Source: Dictyophora rubrovolvata (taxonomy: Eukaryota; Basidiomycota; Agaricomycetes; Phallales; Phallaceae). Taken from it: a stretch of 64,000 nt of DNA. The notes under the pieces are model-generated. The model was not told where the DNA came from, did not search any database, and was given only the letters and a program-made list of their open reading frames with translations. This document shows positions 15,017 through 25,617 of this stretch, one piece after another. The stretch is from contig CP114120.1 in the NCBI GenBank assembly GCA_029959195.1, positions 2,542,001 through 2,606,000 on the forward strand, in the 5' to 3' direction. Numbering within the stretch: position 1 is the stretch's first letter; each line of letters begins with the position of its first letter. The position numbers were made by a program, and so were the translations under genes.

Positions 15017-15037
15017 GTACGGTTTTGTGTGTGACTG
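15017..15037 (-). repeat. Right terminal inverted repeat of the Tc1/mariner element
   Basis: Ends GTTTTGTGTGTGACTG on the + strand, the complement of the left end, and is followed by TA and then the unoccupied-site sequence CAAGAGAAAAAG. Confidence 0.93.
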
Positions 15038-15190
15038 TACAAGAGAAAAAGAGTAGCACTACAAGCTAACATCCTCGAGCCTTAATAAAACCAGGTGTGT
15101 TCAGTAAGCAACGTCATCGAATGAATTAGAAGGATGTGGCATGTTTAAATATGCAAGACTCGAGTTAGTTCCTATAGAATAGATCCTAGG

Positions 15191-16414
15191 TGCGTGCAAT
15201 GACTCGTCATTCAACTCCGCTCACGAAGGTGAAATTCTCGAAACCTATCATCTTTCCTCTCACCTTTTTGTTCCAACACTTCTTCAGATATTGAGATACA
15301 TCCAGCTACACAGCATCAGCCTCTAACTTGTTGTCGTTGAATATGGTCGAGTCTTCAACGGACGTTTTGCTTATGTAAGCACAAACGACTTCATGTCACA
15401 AAGTCACGGACTCGAATCTCTGTGCGTTCCGAGTCATCACACTCCTTAGTGGACATGAAAAGGCAGGTCAGATTAAGAGCATTAGGTTTGTCTGGCTATT
15501 AGTATGTGGAATCAGTATGTTGTTCCCGCGGTCGTTTTTCTTGATTCTAATCATCTTCTCCAGCTTACATTGCAATGGATCGCCTGTCAAGTTCGTCGTG
15601 CATGGAACGTGTCCCCAAAGGTACACTCCAGGTTGACATCCTTGATACATGTGCAACAGGAGCGAACAGGAAGGAAAAGGGAACCAAGTGGGAAGTGTGA
15701 GTCGAGGAAAATAGTGTAGGATAGGAATTGTAAATGTAGAGGAGAAAAATAAAGCTTATTTGCTCGAATTCAGACTGAGGGAAAAGCTGCGATACAAAAC
15801 TAAGGAATTCAATGATATTGTTGGTCTTAAAACCGTGGATTTTTATATACATGAGTAACTCAGTGTCCGAGTGAAAAACGGAACACTTGTGATCTAAATG
15901 TGAACAAAACGAGGTAAAACCATGTGGAAAAATGAATACATGGTCTGGGGATTGGAATTTAAGGGAAAGGTTTCGCCAAGTGATTAAAATGTAAAATAGG
16001 GAGAAAATATGAAAATGGAATGTGAAATCAAGAAAAAAACACAACACGGCCTTTATAATTGTCTTAGGGAACACAATGTCGGCGCATATAAGAGGGACGG
16101 GCTGTGCGAGTATTGGTTATTCCGGCTCGGGTAGTACTAAGCCCGAAGCGTCAATTTCTACTGTTTCTCCTTGTACGGCGTTTTCGCGCGCAACATCCTA
16201 CGTCACGAACACCATGTCCAAGAAGGCCGGACAATGCCTCACCATCCCCACCAATATCAACACTAACGGATTCACCGTCGACAGCTTACACCCAGGACAC
16301 GCCAACATTCTCGGATACAGTATATAATCTGTAGACATCAATACATGTGCTGCTATGCAAAAATTTTGCTCTCGATCGAGTCTTTAAATACAAAACCTGA
16401 ACTTGCATCACATA
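15191..16414. other. Non-coding left outer part of NLR arm A
   Basis: 15191-15650 has no recognised feature. From about 15650 the DNA is the inverted counterpart of 35820-36397. A 169-aa frame on the - strand (15565-16074) is open here, but its counterpart in arm B is frameshifted and its composition (Phe/Ser/Ile-rich, from pyrimidine-rich DNA) looks non-coding. 16210-16390 has no match in arm B. Confidence 0.4.
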
Positions 16415-19400
16415 TTAATTTTCATTTCTACATTCCGTCCACCTGGTACCATGTACGAAGTTGTTGAAGTTGAGTTTTGTAATGTTTCGATATGGCACAT
16501 GCACCGCACACGGAGACCAAAAACCCATTCTCCTTTTTTGTGGAACCCAAAATAGAAGCTCATTTTTTAAGCCTCGAACCCAACCATCCTTTCTATGGGG
16601 CTTGGCGAAGGCCGGAATCGACGCTTTTTTCCAAGCCATCAGTGCATAATCCAACACCTCGGTCCTGCTGGTCGACCTTATCACGGCTTGTAAGCGAACC
16701 AGATGGAACATAAGTGAAAGTATTACTCACCATCCGCCTTTGAGACTATCAACGAGTTGTAGGTCATTGCGATGAGTGTCGTACAAAGTAGATATCATCT
16801 CATAGGCATTCATGTCCCAGACTACGACAGAATCATCGGCGACAGTCGCAAGGCACCCATTACTCAATTCTAAGCCAGATATATCCTTTTGAGCCCCGAA
16901 TGGTAGCTTGACGATCATTTCTCCGGATTGGATGTCCCAAACAGAGAGCTCCAAGTCCCATGCAGTCTCCGGATCATCTACACCAGAATTTATGATGATT
17001 TGTTTTGAATCATTGGAAAATCCTAGCCCGTGAATGGGAGGATGACTCAAAGACGATGGAATGTTTAATGGCATTCCAGTATCCGTGTCGAATAGCTTTA
17101 CTCTGTCATCGTCATCTGTTCCTGCAAGATACTTCCGGTTTGGGGAGAGTGGCGACACTGAACTATGTGTAGGTAGCACCCGCTTCACCCTTCTTCCTGT
17201 TGATACCTCTATAATATCGGCATCTTCGTCATGAATACATATAATACGTGTCTCATCGGGTGAGAAAGCAACTATGCGCCGTGGATATGACTCCAATTTA
17301 AAGGGGCCTCCTATTATGCGGCCTGATTCACATTGTCGAACCTCGAATTGGTGATAACCATCGACATAGTAAACAACGATGATGTTGATACTAGTCGCAG
17401 AGACACAAAGTTTCTCCACCCGACCTGAAATTGTGTATGGACCACCAACTAAGTCGCGGGTGTATATGTCCCATATTTTAATGATCCCTTCATTGCGACT
17501 GTCATCGGTATCTGCGGAAACAACATATTTATTGGAAGAGGCGAGCGCGGTAACTGAATGGGCGGATTCATCTAAGATGATCTCACATTTCGTTGTTTTG
17601 TCCCAGAGACAGAGTCCACGACTGGTAACGTATGCTACGTGTACGTCCGAGTCAGGTTCCAGTTCCTGGTGAGGACAAACTGTGATCGGCCCCCAGCAGT
17701 CTGTTAGCTTTGCCACGAAAAGAACGGTATTCGCCGTTGTAATGTCCAAAATTTGGAGGTAACCCTGCGAATAAACATAATACACAAGAAAAATATACGT
17801 ATCCCTCAGCCCAATTTCCATCACAATACCATCATCCATAGCATACGATCCCAACTGGATGGATGTATCCCATTGTCGAACATTTGTTGAACCATAATAT
17901 GTACCAAACGCGATTGATTTGGAGTCATGTGAAAATGCCAGACAGCAAATGACATGATCCGCAGTGGATCGACTGATTAGTTCTCCTGTCGACACATTCC
18001 AAATGAAGTACATGTGCCAGGAAGAGGATAGGATGTATTGGTTGTCAGGGGAAAATACTACAATTCCAATAGGCTCGTGTCGCATCTCAGTAACCTTTGT
18101 GCTTGTCCGCACATCCCAGATTTCTAAGGTGTGACGGGAGGAGCCAGAACCTTCTACAAAGGCAATGTAGGTGTCACTGAGCGCCACTAGACCCATTTTC
18201 ACCTTAAACGTCTGATTTAGTATCTCCGGTGTTTGTTTCGTAATATTCCATATGTACACTTGCTTGTCCGTCACAAGGGTGAAGAATTCCCCGCTGGGTG
18301 AGAATGCAGGACTAACAATCCAGGCGGTGGACGATGTACAGTCAAAGTGTTTAATGATTAACCTATTTCTCCGATCATATAAAAATGCCTCGTTCCCCAT
18401 GCACAAGGCTAAAAAGCACCCGTCTGAAGAGATAGTGAATGAGTTGCACCGCCGGTCACCCACCATCTCTGCGTATGACTCGATATGTGTTTCATTTGTC
18501 CTAATACTCAATACCAGGATATCTCCGTTTACGAAGCAGCAATAAACCAATTCTCCGTCGGACGAAAACACAATGTCGCAAATCTGTTCATAACCGTTGC
18601 TGTTGCTATAAGCACGAACTAGCTCCCCTGTTGTATAATCCCACATCCAAAATTCACCATAATTGGAACCGGTTGCGATATATTTGCCTTTCGGATAAAA
18701 GGCGAGCGAGGTGGGATGCCCTTTGGTGTGTCTTCGCATAATACCAATTTTGTCAGAAGAGCTTGGGTGGATAGGTGGGCCAATGTCAAATGTGAAAAGC
18801 CCAGGAAACGCTGTAAGGTATGTTTTGGAGACAAACGAATCACGAGGAGTAAAAGGAAGAGCGGAGAGATAGAGATGTGGTGTACTATCCGTCATCACTT
18901 CTTCAAAGTCGTATCCAAATTCCCATACATCCATTGCATCCGCGGCCAACTCCTTATCCACATCCTGAAACTTAATAGTTAGCCGTTATCCTCAAAAAGA
19001 ACAGAAATTACTGACAATGCACCAGTTCTTCAGTATTCGCATTGCCACGCAACCTTGATCAACTGTACCCAACAAACTGAGCACTTCAAACCAGTAGAGT
19101 AAATTATGATCCATCAAATATCGGATTTCTCGAATAAGCTCCTCTCCACGATGCGAGTATCGAAGATGGAAATCCCAGCAACGACATGAATATTCTAAGT
19201 GCCAAGGAACGGCTTCCCTTACACGCGAATCAAACTGGGGCACACCTCGATTGATCCTGTGTGACGTCTCGAGTTGGCATATATTGAAGTAGAGCATTCT
19301 ATTCATCAACCTCAGACAGGATACGGTCATGATACTATGATCCGATGTGTCCACATAGTATGAATGGTTTTCTGTAGCAGCAGTGAAGAAATCAAATAAG

Positions 19401-21838
19401 GAGGTGTGGAGAGGTCGCACGGGAGTGGATGAATCATGAATGCCAGCAAAGAGAGAACCGAAGGGACTGAGTATTGACCCGATATCTCCGATATTTGGGA
19501 AGATATTTTGTAACACATTTATTGAAAGCGGTTCCTGCGCCATTATAATCGCACCTACAATTGTTTTAAAGTCTTTTATAAAGTCAGTGTCTTTAGATTC
19601 CGACTGGCTGGAGATGATTTGGTGGTATAACCCGTATAATGATGATGACGAGTCCGAAATGCAAGTCTTCCACTTTTTCTCTATGAGCTGCGAACGTTTG
19701 AGGGTGGGATCGATGAATTCACAGGCTGTGCGTGCCCACTGAAAAAGACCCTCGGCGCGCTTGGCTAGTATCTCGCACCACCTTCCGTCTATCCTATCCA
19801 AGATTGACGATATCGGGGCAAGAACGCGTGAAATGTAGGTCTGTATGTCGGAATGTGTATCTTCCGAATTGATGTCCCCCATTCGTATACATAGAACCCC
19901 GGGTCCGGGATTTTGGCAACGAAGCTCGATATCTTGTTCTGGACGAGAGGTAACGATAATGCGATAATTCTTCGGAAGTTCTGAGCATCTGTCGAAAAGT
20001 AGTTCCAAAATTTCTTGACGTTCTCCACGATCTCCACTCTCGTCCAACGCGTCTACAACGATAACTATCGATCCGATGGTTGTTACATTCTGGGAGGGCT
20101 GGAGAAGAAGGTTCATAAATTGTGCTTGGGGATCCTTCGACTTCCTATTTGCAACTCTTTGAATAGCTTTCACCAGTTCTTTCCGCCACATGGCATCCCC
20201 ATCAGCTAAATCACGAGCCACATTACTAAAAAGATTATTTCGTCGGTCTTTATAACTCCTGTTGAAGCAGAACATAGACCCGAGTCGATTTTGTTCTCGA
20301 AAAAGTCCTGCAATGGTATGCGCAACCGCCGACTTTCCTACGCCCGCCTGTCCGCTGAGAACAAGGATCTGTGGCGACGTCTCGCTGTTGACCCATTCCA
20401 GTATTTCATTGATCAATGTTCGACGAGTCCCCGGGAAGCATCGTTTTTTGGGAATGAACCCAGCGTCGGGATCATAATGCATTTCTCCAAGCAGGGTTAA
20501 ATCATCTTGTGCAATGATAACATGAATGACCAAGTAATAAAAAAGTAACGGGGATGAACGTACTTAGTTCACTAATTCCCTGAGATGCACGAAGTGTTAC
20601 AATGCTCGTTTCGAGATTGACGGAATCTGTCATAACTTGCTTGAGGTGATCGAACTTGTCGTTGAATCCTTGTATCTTGTCATCCATACTGGCTCCTTTC
20701 ATCACACGTTTAACTAGAGCTTGTGAATCAGCCACGATCGCACAATCGCACGAGTCAAGAAAAACCCAACTTGTATTCTCGGCGCTGTACGCTCTTATAA
20801 AATACGCGCATTCAATGGTTTGCTGGACCAGCACAAAAAACGTCTTGAGCTGAGTCGTAGTAAGTCCGGGTAACCGTTTCGCATCCGTAACATAATCGTA
20901 AATGTCTTTCATCTTTTCACATAACTGCTCGACCTTATCGTTACGATTACTCTGCATTATAATGGTCTGCAGGAATGACAACTTTTATTTGCATCGAGTT
21001 CAATAAAGGCGTGTGTTCTTTTTACCTTCGGAATAACAGACAGAATACTCCACGCTATCTTTACGTATGGACTTATCTGAGAAACTCTTTAACAAGAAGG
21101 GGGGCAAAATTACGTTCCTCGCAGACATACCTCGGAAACATCATCGATTACTTTCATGAACACTTGAAATTGGAGGAGAAATGACGACCAGGTTTTCTCT
21201 TGATCATCATAGAATTGGATTGCAGAGGTGATAACATTGGCGGCTTCAGCTGGAACCTCCAGGTTTGGAAGATGTGTTGACGCCTCTGATGCCTCGCCCA
21301 CCACATCCGGAACTATGTCGGATGATTTTTCAATGTTGAATGTCAAATAGCATTTTCCGGCGATATCCAATTTACATGATCCTTAAATGTTATGATTTTT
21401 TAATGACGTCTCAAAATGAAAACTTGACCAACCAGAATCATTTTGTATCTTGAGTAGATCGGTAACTAGTTGTTTGGAAGAACCAATTGTTTTCGAGATA
21501 AGTTGAGCCCGTCGTCGGATGGCGATAAAAGTAACCTGAGAGTCGTCGATAATATCGCCAGGGCTGAATTGAAATGTGAGATGCCCATGAAAGAGACTAC
21601 GATAAATGTCTCAGACCCACAAAGTGAAAGACTCGTTCCAGACGACGCAGTCGCCTTCTGCATCCCCTCTTTTAACTTTGCCTTTGGTGCTTGATTTCGT
21701 TTCATTTCCATACTTGATCGTGATTTGAAATTTAGGATCGCTTTTCCACGAGGACGGAGGAGGATTAACCAAACAGAGATCTTGATAGAGGATTCGAGAT
21801 GTGTGAAATTTTTTAATGAAACGACCTTGAATTACCAT
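16415..21838 (-). CDS. C2-NACHT-WD40 STAND (NLR-like) receptor, intact copy A
   Basis: Seven exons join in frame from the ATG at 21838 to TAA 16417-16415, about 1,660 aa by eye. Domains: an N-terminal C2 domain (PKFQITIKYG...CVVWNESF, residues about 1-140); a helical linker of about 220 aa without a recognised name; the NACHT entry CFPGTRRTLINEILEWV; Walker A GQAGVGKSAVAHTIAG (about 20350-20307); Walker B IVIVVDALDES (about 20070-20036); the NACHT C-terminal helices; then about 750 aa of WD40-type repeats (WDYTTGELV, WNVSTGELI, WDIYTRDLVGG, VWDIQSGEM) and a typical tail (GWVRGLKNELLFW...RMGFW). By analogy such proteins sense non-self or danger through the repeats and signal through the N-terminal domain after ATP-dependent assembly; C2 domains bind membranes or Ca2+. 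The ligand is unknown. The promoter is within 21839-22400. Confidence 0.92.
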
Positions 21839-22786
21839 AGATTTTTATGCCATTCCTATACGAAATGAGCAAAACAACCACAATCAACACACCGTTGGGC
21901 CACTGTACTCAGGCTCAGCAGCATTACTTACACGGAAAGCATGATTAAGACCTGGGAAGAATAGATGGTTGGGAGATATACTCTGAGGCTGAATTTCATA
22001 TCGATAAAATGGCGCCGAGCTCAGTGTCCAATGGGCTGCGCGCCATGACGATCTTGCATGGGAGCACAGTGCGCGCAATCCTCACGCTTTCCCTATAACT
22101 TTGGCTGAGCCTTGTCGTAACCTATCAGGTTAGTTCACGCATTAAATATCCTCGTACCCTCAGAACATGCATTCCATGCACCCGATGCGATAATTCAAGA
22201 GTCAATTCCTCGCTATCACAATATAACCCTGTAAAGATTAAAATTTACGACTACCAATACTATGAAATCAGTCTGAATCCGAAACGAAGATATTGCGGAA
22301 CGATCGGTAAATTTAGGATCTTCATCGCTTACGTGTAAACACACTTTCATCTGTTCATAACTAGCTTATGAATCTATGTACTTCCGACGCGATAACATCC
22401 AGTCGGCTACATGGACAAGACTTCGTCAGGAGTTCAAAGCTAAAATGCTGTCAAGTTGAAGAAGATAATCACGTTACTTGGACGAATAGCTTGGAAAGCA
22501 CCAACAAAAAACATGGAAACCATCATCAGTAATCAATCCTTAGGGAGTCCGTCGTCTATGTAATACCGCAACCCAATAATGATAATGATTCTGAGGCACA
22601 AAAAGGACATCAACAACCGGAATTCACATAAGTCTAGGTCAAGCCTGGCGGTGGGACACGGTCTGACAACTTTGGTGAAACAAGAACGAGTATTTAGAAT
22701 CTAGTGTATGGTATTCTGAAACTCCTAGTTAGAGTCGCATGAAGTTTCAGGCAGGAGGAACAGCTTCACTCACTGCATCATGGACC
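21839..22786. promoter_or_regulatory. Upstream region of NLR copy A
   Basis: No gene recognised. It is matched in inverted orientation by 28500-29369 upstream of NLR copy B, with many substitutions and small indels, so the promoters are more diverged than the coding exons. A short piece of it (about 22130-22175) is also found fused at 24371-24420. Confidence 0.5.
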
Positions 22787-23160
22787 TTACATAACATCAC
22801 CATTCCTGTCGCGAATACAGGGAAATATTGCCTGGCTATTCCATTCGAATCGCCCAATAATGCAAGTATCCCATGCCATCGAGGAACGAATTACCCGTTT
22901 TAACATTTCTAGCCAAGTCGGAAACTGTCCTTCAAGAACACGACAGACGCATCCACTGTTCATTTTGGTTTGGATATATTTAAGGTTGCTCTTCAGGTGA
23001 ATAGTGAAGGTATTAATATGACGATCTGCAGAAGCATAAAAACAATTTCTAAATAATAAACGCACCATATTTAAAGGTGTAAGCAACAATTGTGGAAACA
23101 AAAGCACGCGTAGTTATAATAATGTGTTTGCTAGGCTCGGATGTCCACCGGTCATGACGA
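22787..23160 (-). other. Unidentified relic 'Z' (possible exon), arm A
   Basis: A 106-aa frame (MVRLLFRNCF...GCVCRVLEGQFPTWLEML) on the - strand is matched in arm B at 28120-28495, where the same frame is broken. I recognise no family. An ATG|GTGCGT donor and a CTTCTGCAG acceptor could make it a two-exon piece. Shared decay suggests a gene remnant rather than a working gene. Confidence 0.3.
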
Positions 23161-23440
23161 AAAACTCTTTATCAATCACAAAATCGGTTTGAAAAAGAAT
23201 GACATTTGTGCGTTAAAAAAATACACTAAAGAAGGGAAATTATCTCGAACCTTTCTAGCGCACAAAAAGAGTACTAAGGTGGACATACATACCTACTAAA
23301 CACAACGTGATCATTTCCGAGGGGTCAAACCGGTGTTTCTAATGGTAGCACAATAAAATTTAATCGCTGTCTCGTTTGCTTTCGCAGTAGCAAAAACACC
23401 AGAAGTAAGAACAATGGAACTTGATAAATCAATTAATCTG
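23161..23440. repeat. 3'-flank and 3'-end copy of gene X, arm A
   Basis: Resembles the DNA downstream of intact gene X (57380-57600). Related copies are at 27890-28150, 36540-36760 and 42150-42340. Non-coding. Confidence 0.65.
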
Positions 23441-23444
23441 GAAT

Positions 23445-24370
23445 TAATGAGGATAACTCACCGATCTCATTTGCGTCGCGCGTGACATCTCGATTGGAGT
23501 ATGGAATGGAAAGAGAGCGTTGCTGTTATTAGAGCCGCCTCGTTTTGCTGCAGTGCTTCGATGGATTTGCCGCCTAGGCTTTGCAATTATAGCAGGTGGA
23601 GGGAGGTTAAATACATACATATATGGGGTGAACGTTGGAATGTGAATCTGTATCGGGTATAAGGTATAATATTGCTTCTCGTTTCGCATGTCCTTGTTCC
23701 AATCCGATTCGAAACCCGAACCTGAGACCTAGATGCACCTGCAACTTCCGCGAAAAAAAAAAAACGCATGGCGACGGGGACTGGCGGTGTTAGGTCTCTT
23801 CCTCGACGTCAAGTCCGCATTTCCAAGCGTCACCCCTCGTCCAGGTCAGCGTCTCAGCAATATATAGTCCGTATACTCTGTATAGGTATACCTCCCGCCC
23901 GCATGTTGTGTATTAGTCGCTCTGACAGTAGCAACACTATCACGTTTCTCTATTTGTCAGTGCGGAGACCCAGCGAGTCAGACCGGTGAAAATAGGAAAA
24001 CGGCTGGAGTACCTTCGACGGCTTATACGGTGTCCAACCCAATAATATGCAGGTGCCGGCATGGCACCAATGTCCTGTAGAGCTCGTGGGCGCCCAAGTT
24101 CCTCATCGACGTGCCCCGACCCAAGCTAAGTCCTCCAGGACCAAGAAGTAAAATCTTCCACAACCGTCAAGTTATCTAGGGAACATACTTGATCGGGAGT
24201 TCAGGTTCAGAGAATAACAGGAACATGCCCATACAAAGGGTCTGGATTGACTACTGCCACCTTTAGTGCATGGCTGACGAAGTCCCGGTTCGAATCGCAA
24301 GAAGAGAAAGAGGAAGAAACAGTGTTTGAATTCATTGAAATTTGGAGTATCGTCGTCGTCGTCGTTGTAG
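23445..24370 (-). pseudogene. Fragment of gene X (membrane protein), arm A, with an insertion
   Basis: Reading the - strand gives pieces of gene X: the NRIS-type segment and polyglutamate-type exon part (24257-24370), then DTDSH-like DNA fused directly to the LPPPAI...IHRSTAAK segment (23690-23550) and part of the membrane exons. The acidic middle of X (about 800 bp in the intact gene at 58195-59050) is absent. An unrelated stretch of about 500 bp (23747-24256) is inserted where X should continue from CTTCCG to CTTTAG. Stops and frameshifts make it non-functional. Confidence 0.8.
23747..24256. other. About 500-bp insertion private to arm A
   Basis: It interrupts the X fragment; the X relics at 27390-28000 and 42300-43560 are continuous at this point. 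It begins CGAAAAAAAAAAAACGC. No terminal inverted repeats or target duplication were seen, and no protein-like frame longer than about 70 codons. Confidence 0.6.
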
Positions 24371-24420
24371 GTTAGTTCACGTGCTAAATATCCCCGTAAC
24401 CTCAGCACATGCCTTCTGAA

Positions 24421-24515
24421 TTTAACGTCCAGTCCGACTGCGCGTCTTTCGATGAGAAATTGTTGGGTGGATGATTTGCCTGCGAATTGTGTGCGACTGC
24501 GATGAAAATGGTGTG
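24421..24515 (-). pseudogene. dCMP deaminase N-terminal fragment (copy 2)
   Basis: The - strand reads TQFAGKSSTQQFLIERR, matching the start of the relic at 13310, but the initiator ATG is ATT and one base is missing after FIAV. Only the first 30 or so codons remain. Confidence 0.8.
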
Positions 24516-24519
24516 TACA

Positions 24520-24890
24520 GGCGCGCGTCTAAACACGAAGTCTTAAGAACGTATGTAATATTTGCTAGTAGTTATTTATTTACAAAGATCCATCAGACTC
24601 ATACTCCAACCGTTGGCTAACTAGTCAAACCCTCCTACAAGAGAAAAAGAGTAACACTAGAAGCCGACGTCCTCGAGCCTCAATAAAAGGCGTATTCTCA
24701 GTGTGACGGAGGAGTACGCAATGTCATCGAATGGATTAGAAGGATGTGGCACGTTTAAACATGCGAGACTCGAGTTAGTTTCTATAGAATAGATCCTAGC
24801 TGAGTATGTTCTGAGGAAAAGATGGGAGATTGAGCGGAGATGGTTTATATGGGAGGGTAGAGGGGCGTGCACGGACCAGGGTAGCGTATG
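24520..24890. repeat. Duplicated block (copy 2, empty transposon site)
   Basis: Same sequence as 13320-13447 plus 15040-15190, without the Tc1/mariner element. The CCTCC-TA-CAAG target site is at 24631-24640. It continues beyond the GATCCTAG point for about 90 bp that copy 3 (34960-35350) also has. Confidence 0.88.
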
Positions 24891-25617
24891 TCATTGTGGC
24901 ATGCCAAGTGGCCAAGGTTGGGTTGGCGTCGCGACACCAACTCAGACACCAACGCCGAGTCCAGACAGTTCTTGGTGTACCTGACAAGCACAAAGACGGG
25001 GTTTAGTATCCGCTGGGTGCTGCCATAAGCAATATGCACACTGGGTTACTATTTGGTGGGTATAGAACGGGGCTATCGCTGGTATCGCGAGAGATGTGTT
25101 CACCGTTGCAAGTCTGGCAAGTACCGTGATTACAATTTTGATTGCGACTGCGATGCCGGCCGAAAATCCCCGCCAAGGGCCAAGACATATCTGCTAATGA
25201 ACTCCATATGACCCGAGTTGATCTCTAATCTCTCTCTCCCCATCTCCCTCCCTCTCTATCTCCCTCTTTGTCTTTGCCTCTCCTCTCTCTATTATATTTC
25301 ACTCGGCGAATTTGGCTTGGAACACCTTCCCAAAATAGGAAATACTCTTGTCTTCCGAGTTCTTCTTGGCAGACCAGAGGAAGGAAAAACACGTTGAGAG
25401 GGGAAGGAAAAAAAAAAAGGAAATTAAGTGAACTTCTTTGGTATTCTCTTGGAATTGGGGCGTCACAAGTCACTAGTTACTAGTTACCAAGTCACTTTCC
25501 TCCCTGACCAACTCTTGGACTTTTCTTCATTAGCTCCCCGAGTCTCCTCTTCATTTTTCTTTCTCTGGGCGTTCGCTTAATTCTCATTTTAATAAATATC
25601 TTTCAAACAAAAAGAAA
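24891..25617. other. Central spacer of the inverted duplication
   Basis: No recognised gene. It includes a pyrimidine-rich CTCTCTCCC tract (about 25229-25300) and the promoter and leader of the small secreted protein gene that starts at 25618. Confidence 0.45.

Larger units (their letters stand above)
13446..15039. mobile_element. Tc1/mariner (DD34E) DNA transposon with TA target duplication
   Basis: The element proper is 13448-15037 (1,590 bp), flanked by TA at 13446-13447 and 15038-15039. Terminal inverted repeats begin CAGTCACRCACAAAACYG at both ends. The related block at 24631-24640 reads CCTCC-TA-CAAG without an insert, so the empty site is preserved in the same window and the ends are confirmed. 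Each end also carries a second, oppositely oriented copy of the repeat about 210 bp inside (13644-13662 and 14826-14841). The transposase lies on the - strand at 13680-14719. The clean ends suggest a fairly recent insertion, but the transposase is frameshifted. Confidence 0.95.
13320..15190. repeat. Duplicated block next to the dCMP deaminase start (copy 1, interrupted by a transposon)
   Basis: The DNA upstream of the deaminase ATG, up to a GATCCTAG point near 15190, is repeated at 24520-24890 (same orientation) and 34960-35350 (inverted). Here it is split by the Tc1/mariner element at 13448-15037. All copies contain the same Thr/Cys-rich GTTGGCTAAC...CCTCC tract followed by AAGAGAAAAAGAGTA-like DNA. 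Confidence 0.8.
15650..24370 (-). repeat. Arm A of a large inverted duplication
   Basis: Matches 27390-36397 in inverted orientation: coordinates pair so that left + right is about 51,210 across the NLR gene (for example 21838 with 29370, and 16795 with about 34415). The order in the arm, from outside in, is spacer, NLR gene, NLR promoter, unidentified relic, 3' region of gene X, part of X. It is interrupted by a private insertion at about 23747-24256 and ends abruptly at 24370. Confidence 0.93.

Noticed and set aside
15565-16074. 169-aa open frame on the - strand in arm A
   Set aside because: The arm B counterpart is frameshifted early, the composition is Phe/Ser/Ile-rich from pyrimidine-rich DNA, and no domain or splice signals support it.
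16022-16334. Frames with KKAGQCLTIPTNINTNGF-like sequence on the + strand
   Set aside because: Short, on the side of arm A not matched in arm B, no start context or family; not enough to call a gene fragment.
24270-24310. GGTTCGAATC motif suggesting a tRNA
   Set aside because: It is part of the X relic (equivalent to ATTCGAATCGCAAG in intact X); no cloverleaf arms around it.
24845-25188. Cys-containing - strand frames (NHGTCQTCNGEH) as a small secreted protein
   Set aside because: No signal peptide, no plausible splice structure and no paralogue.
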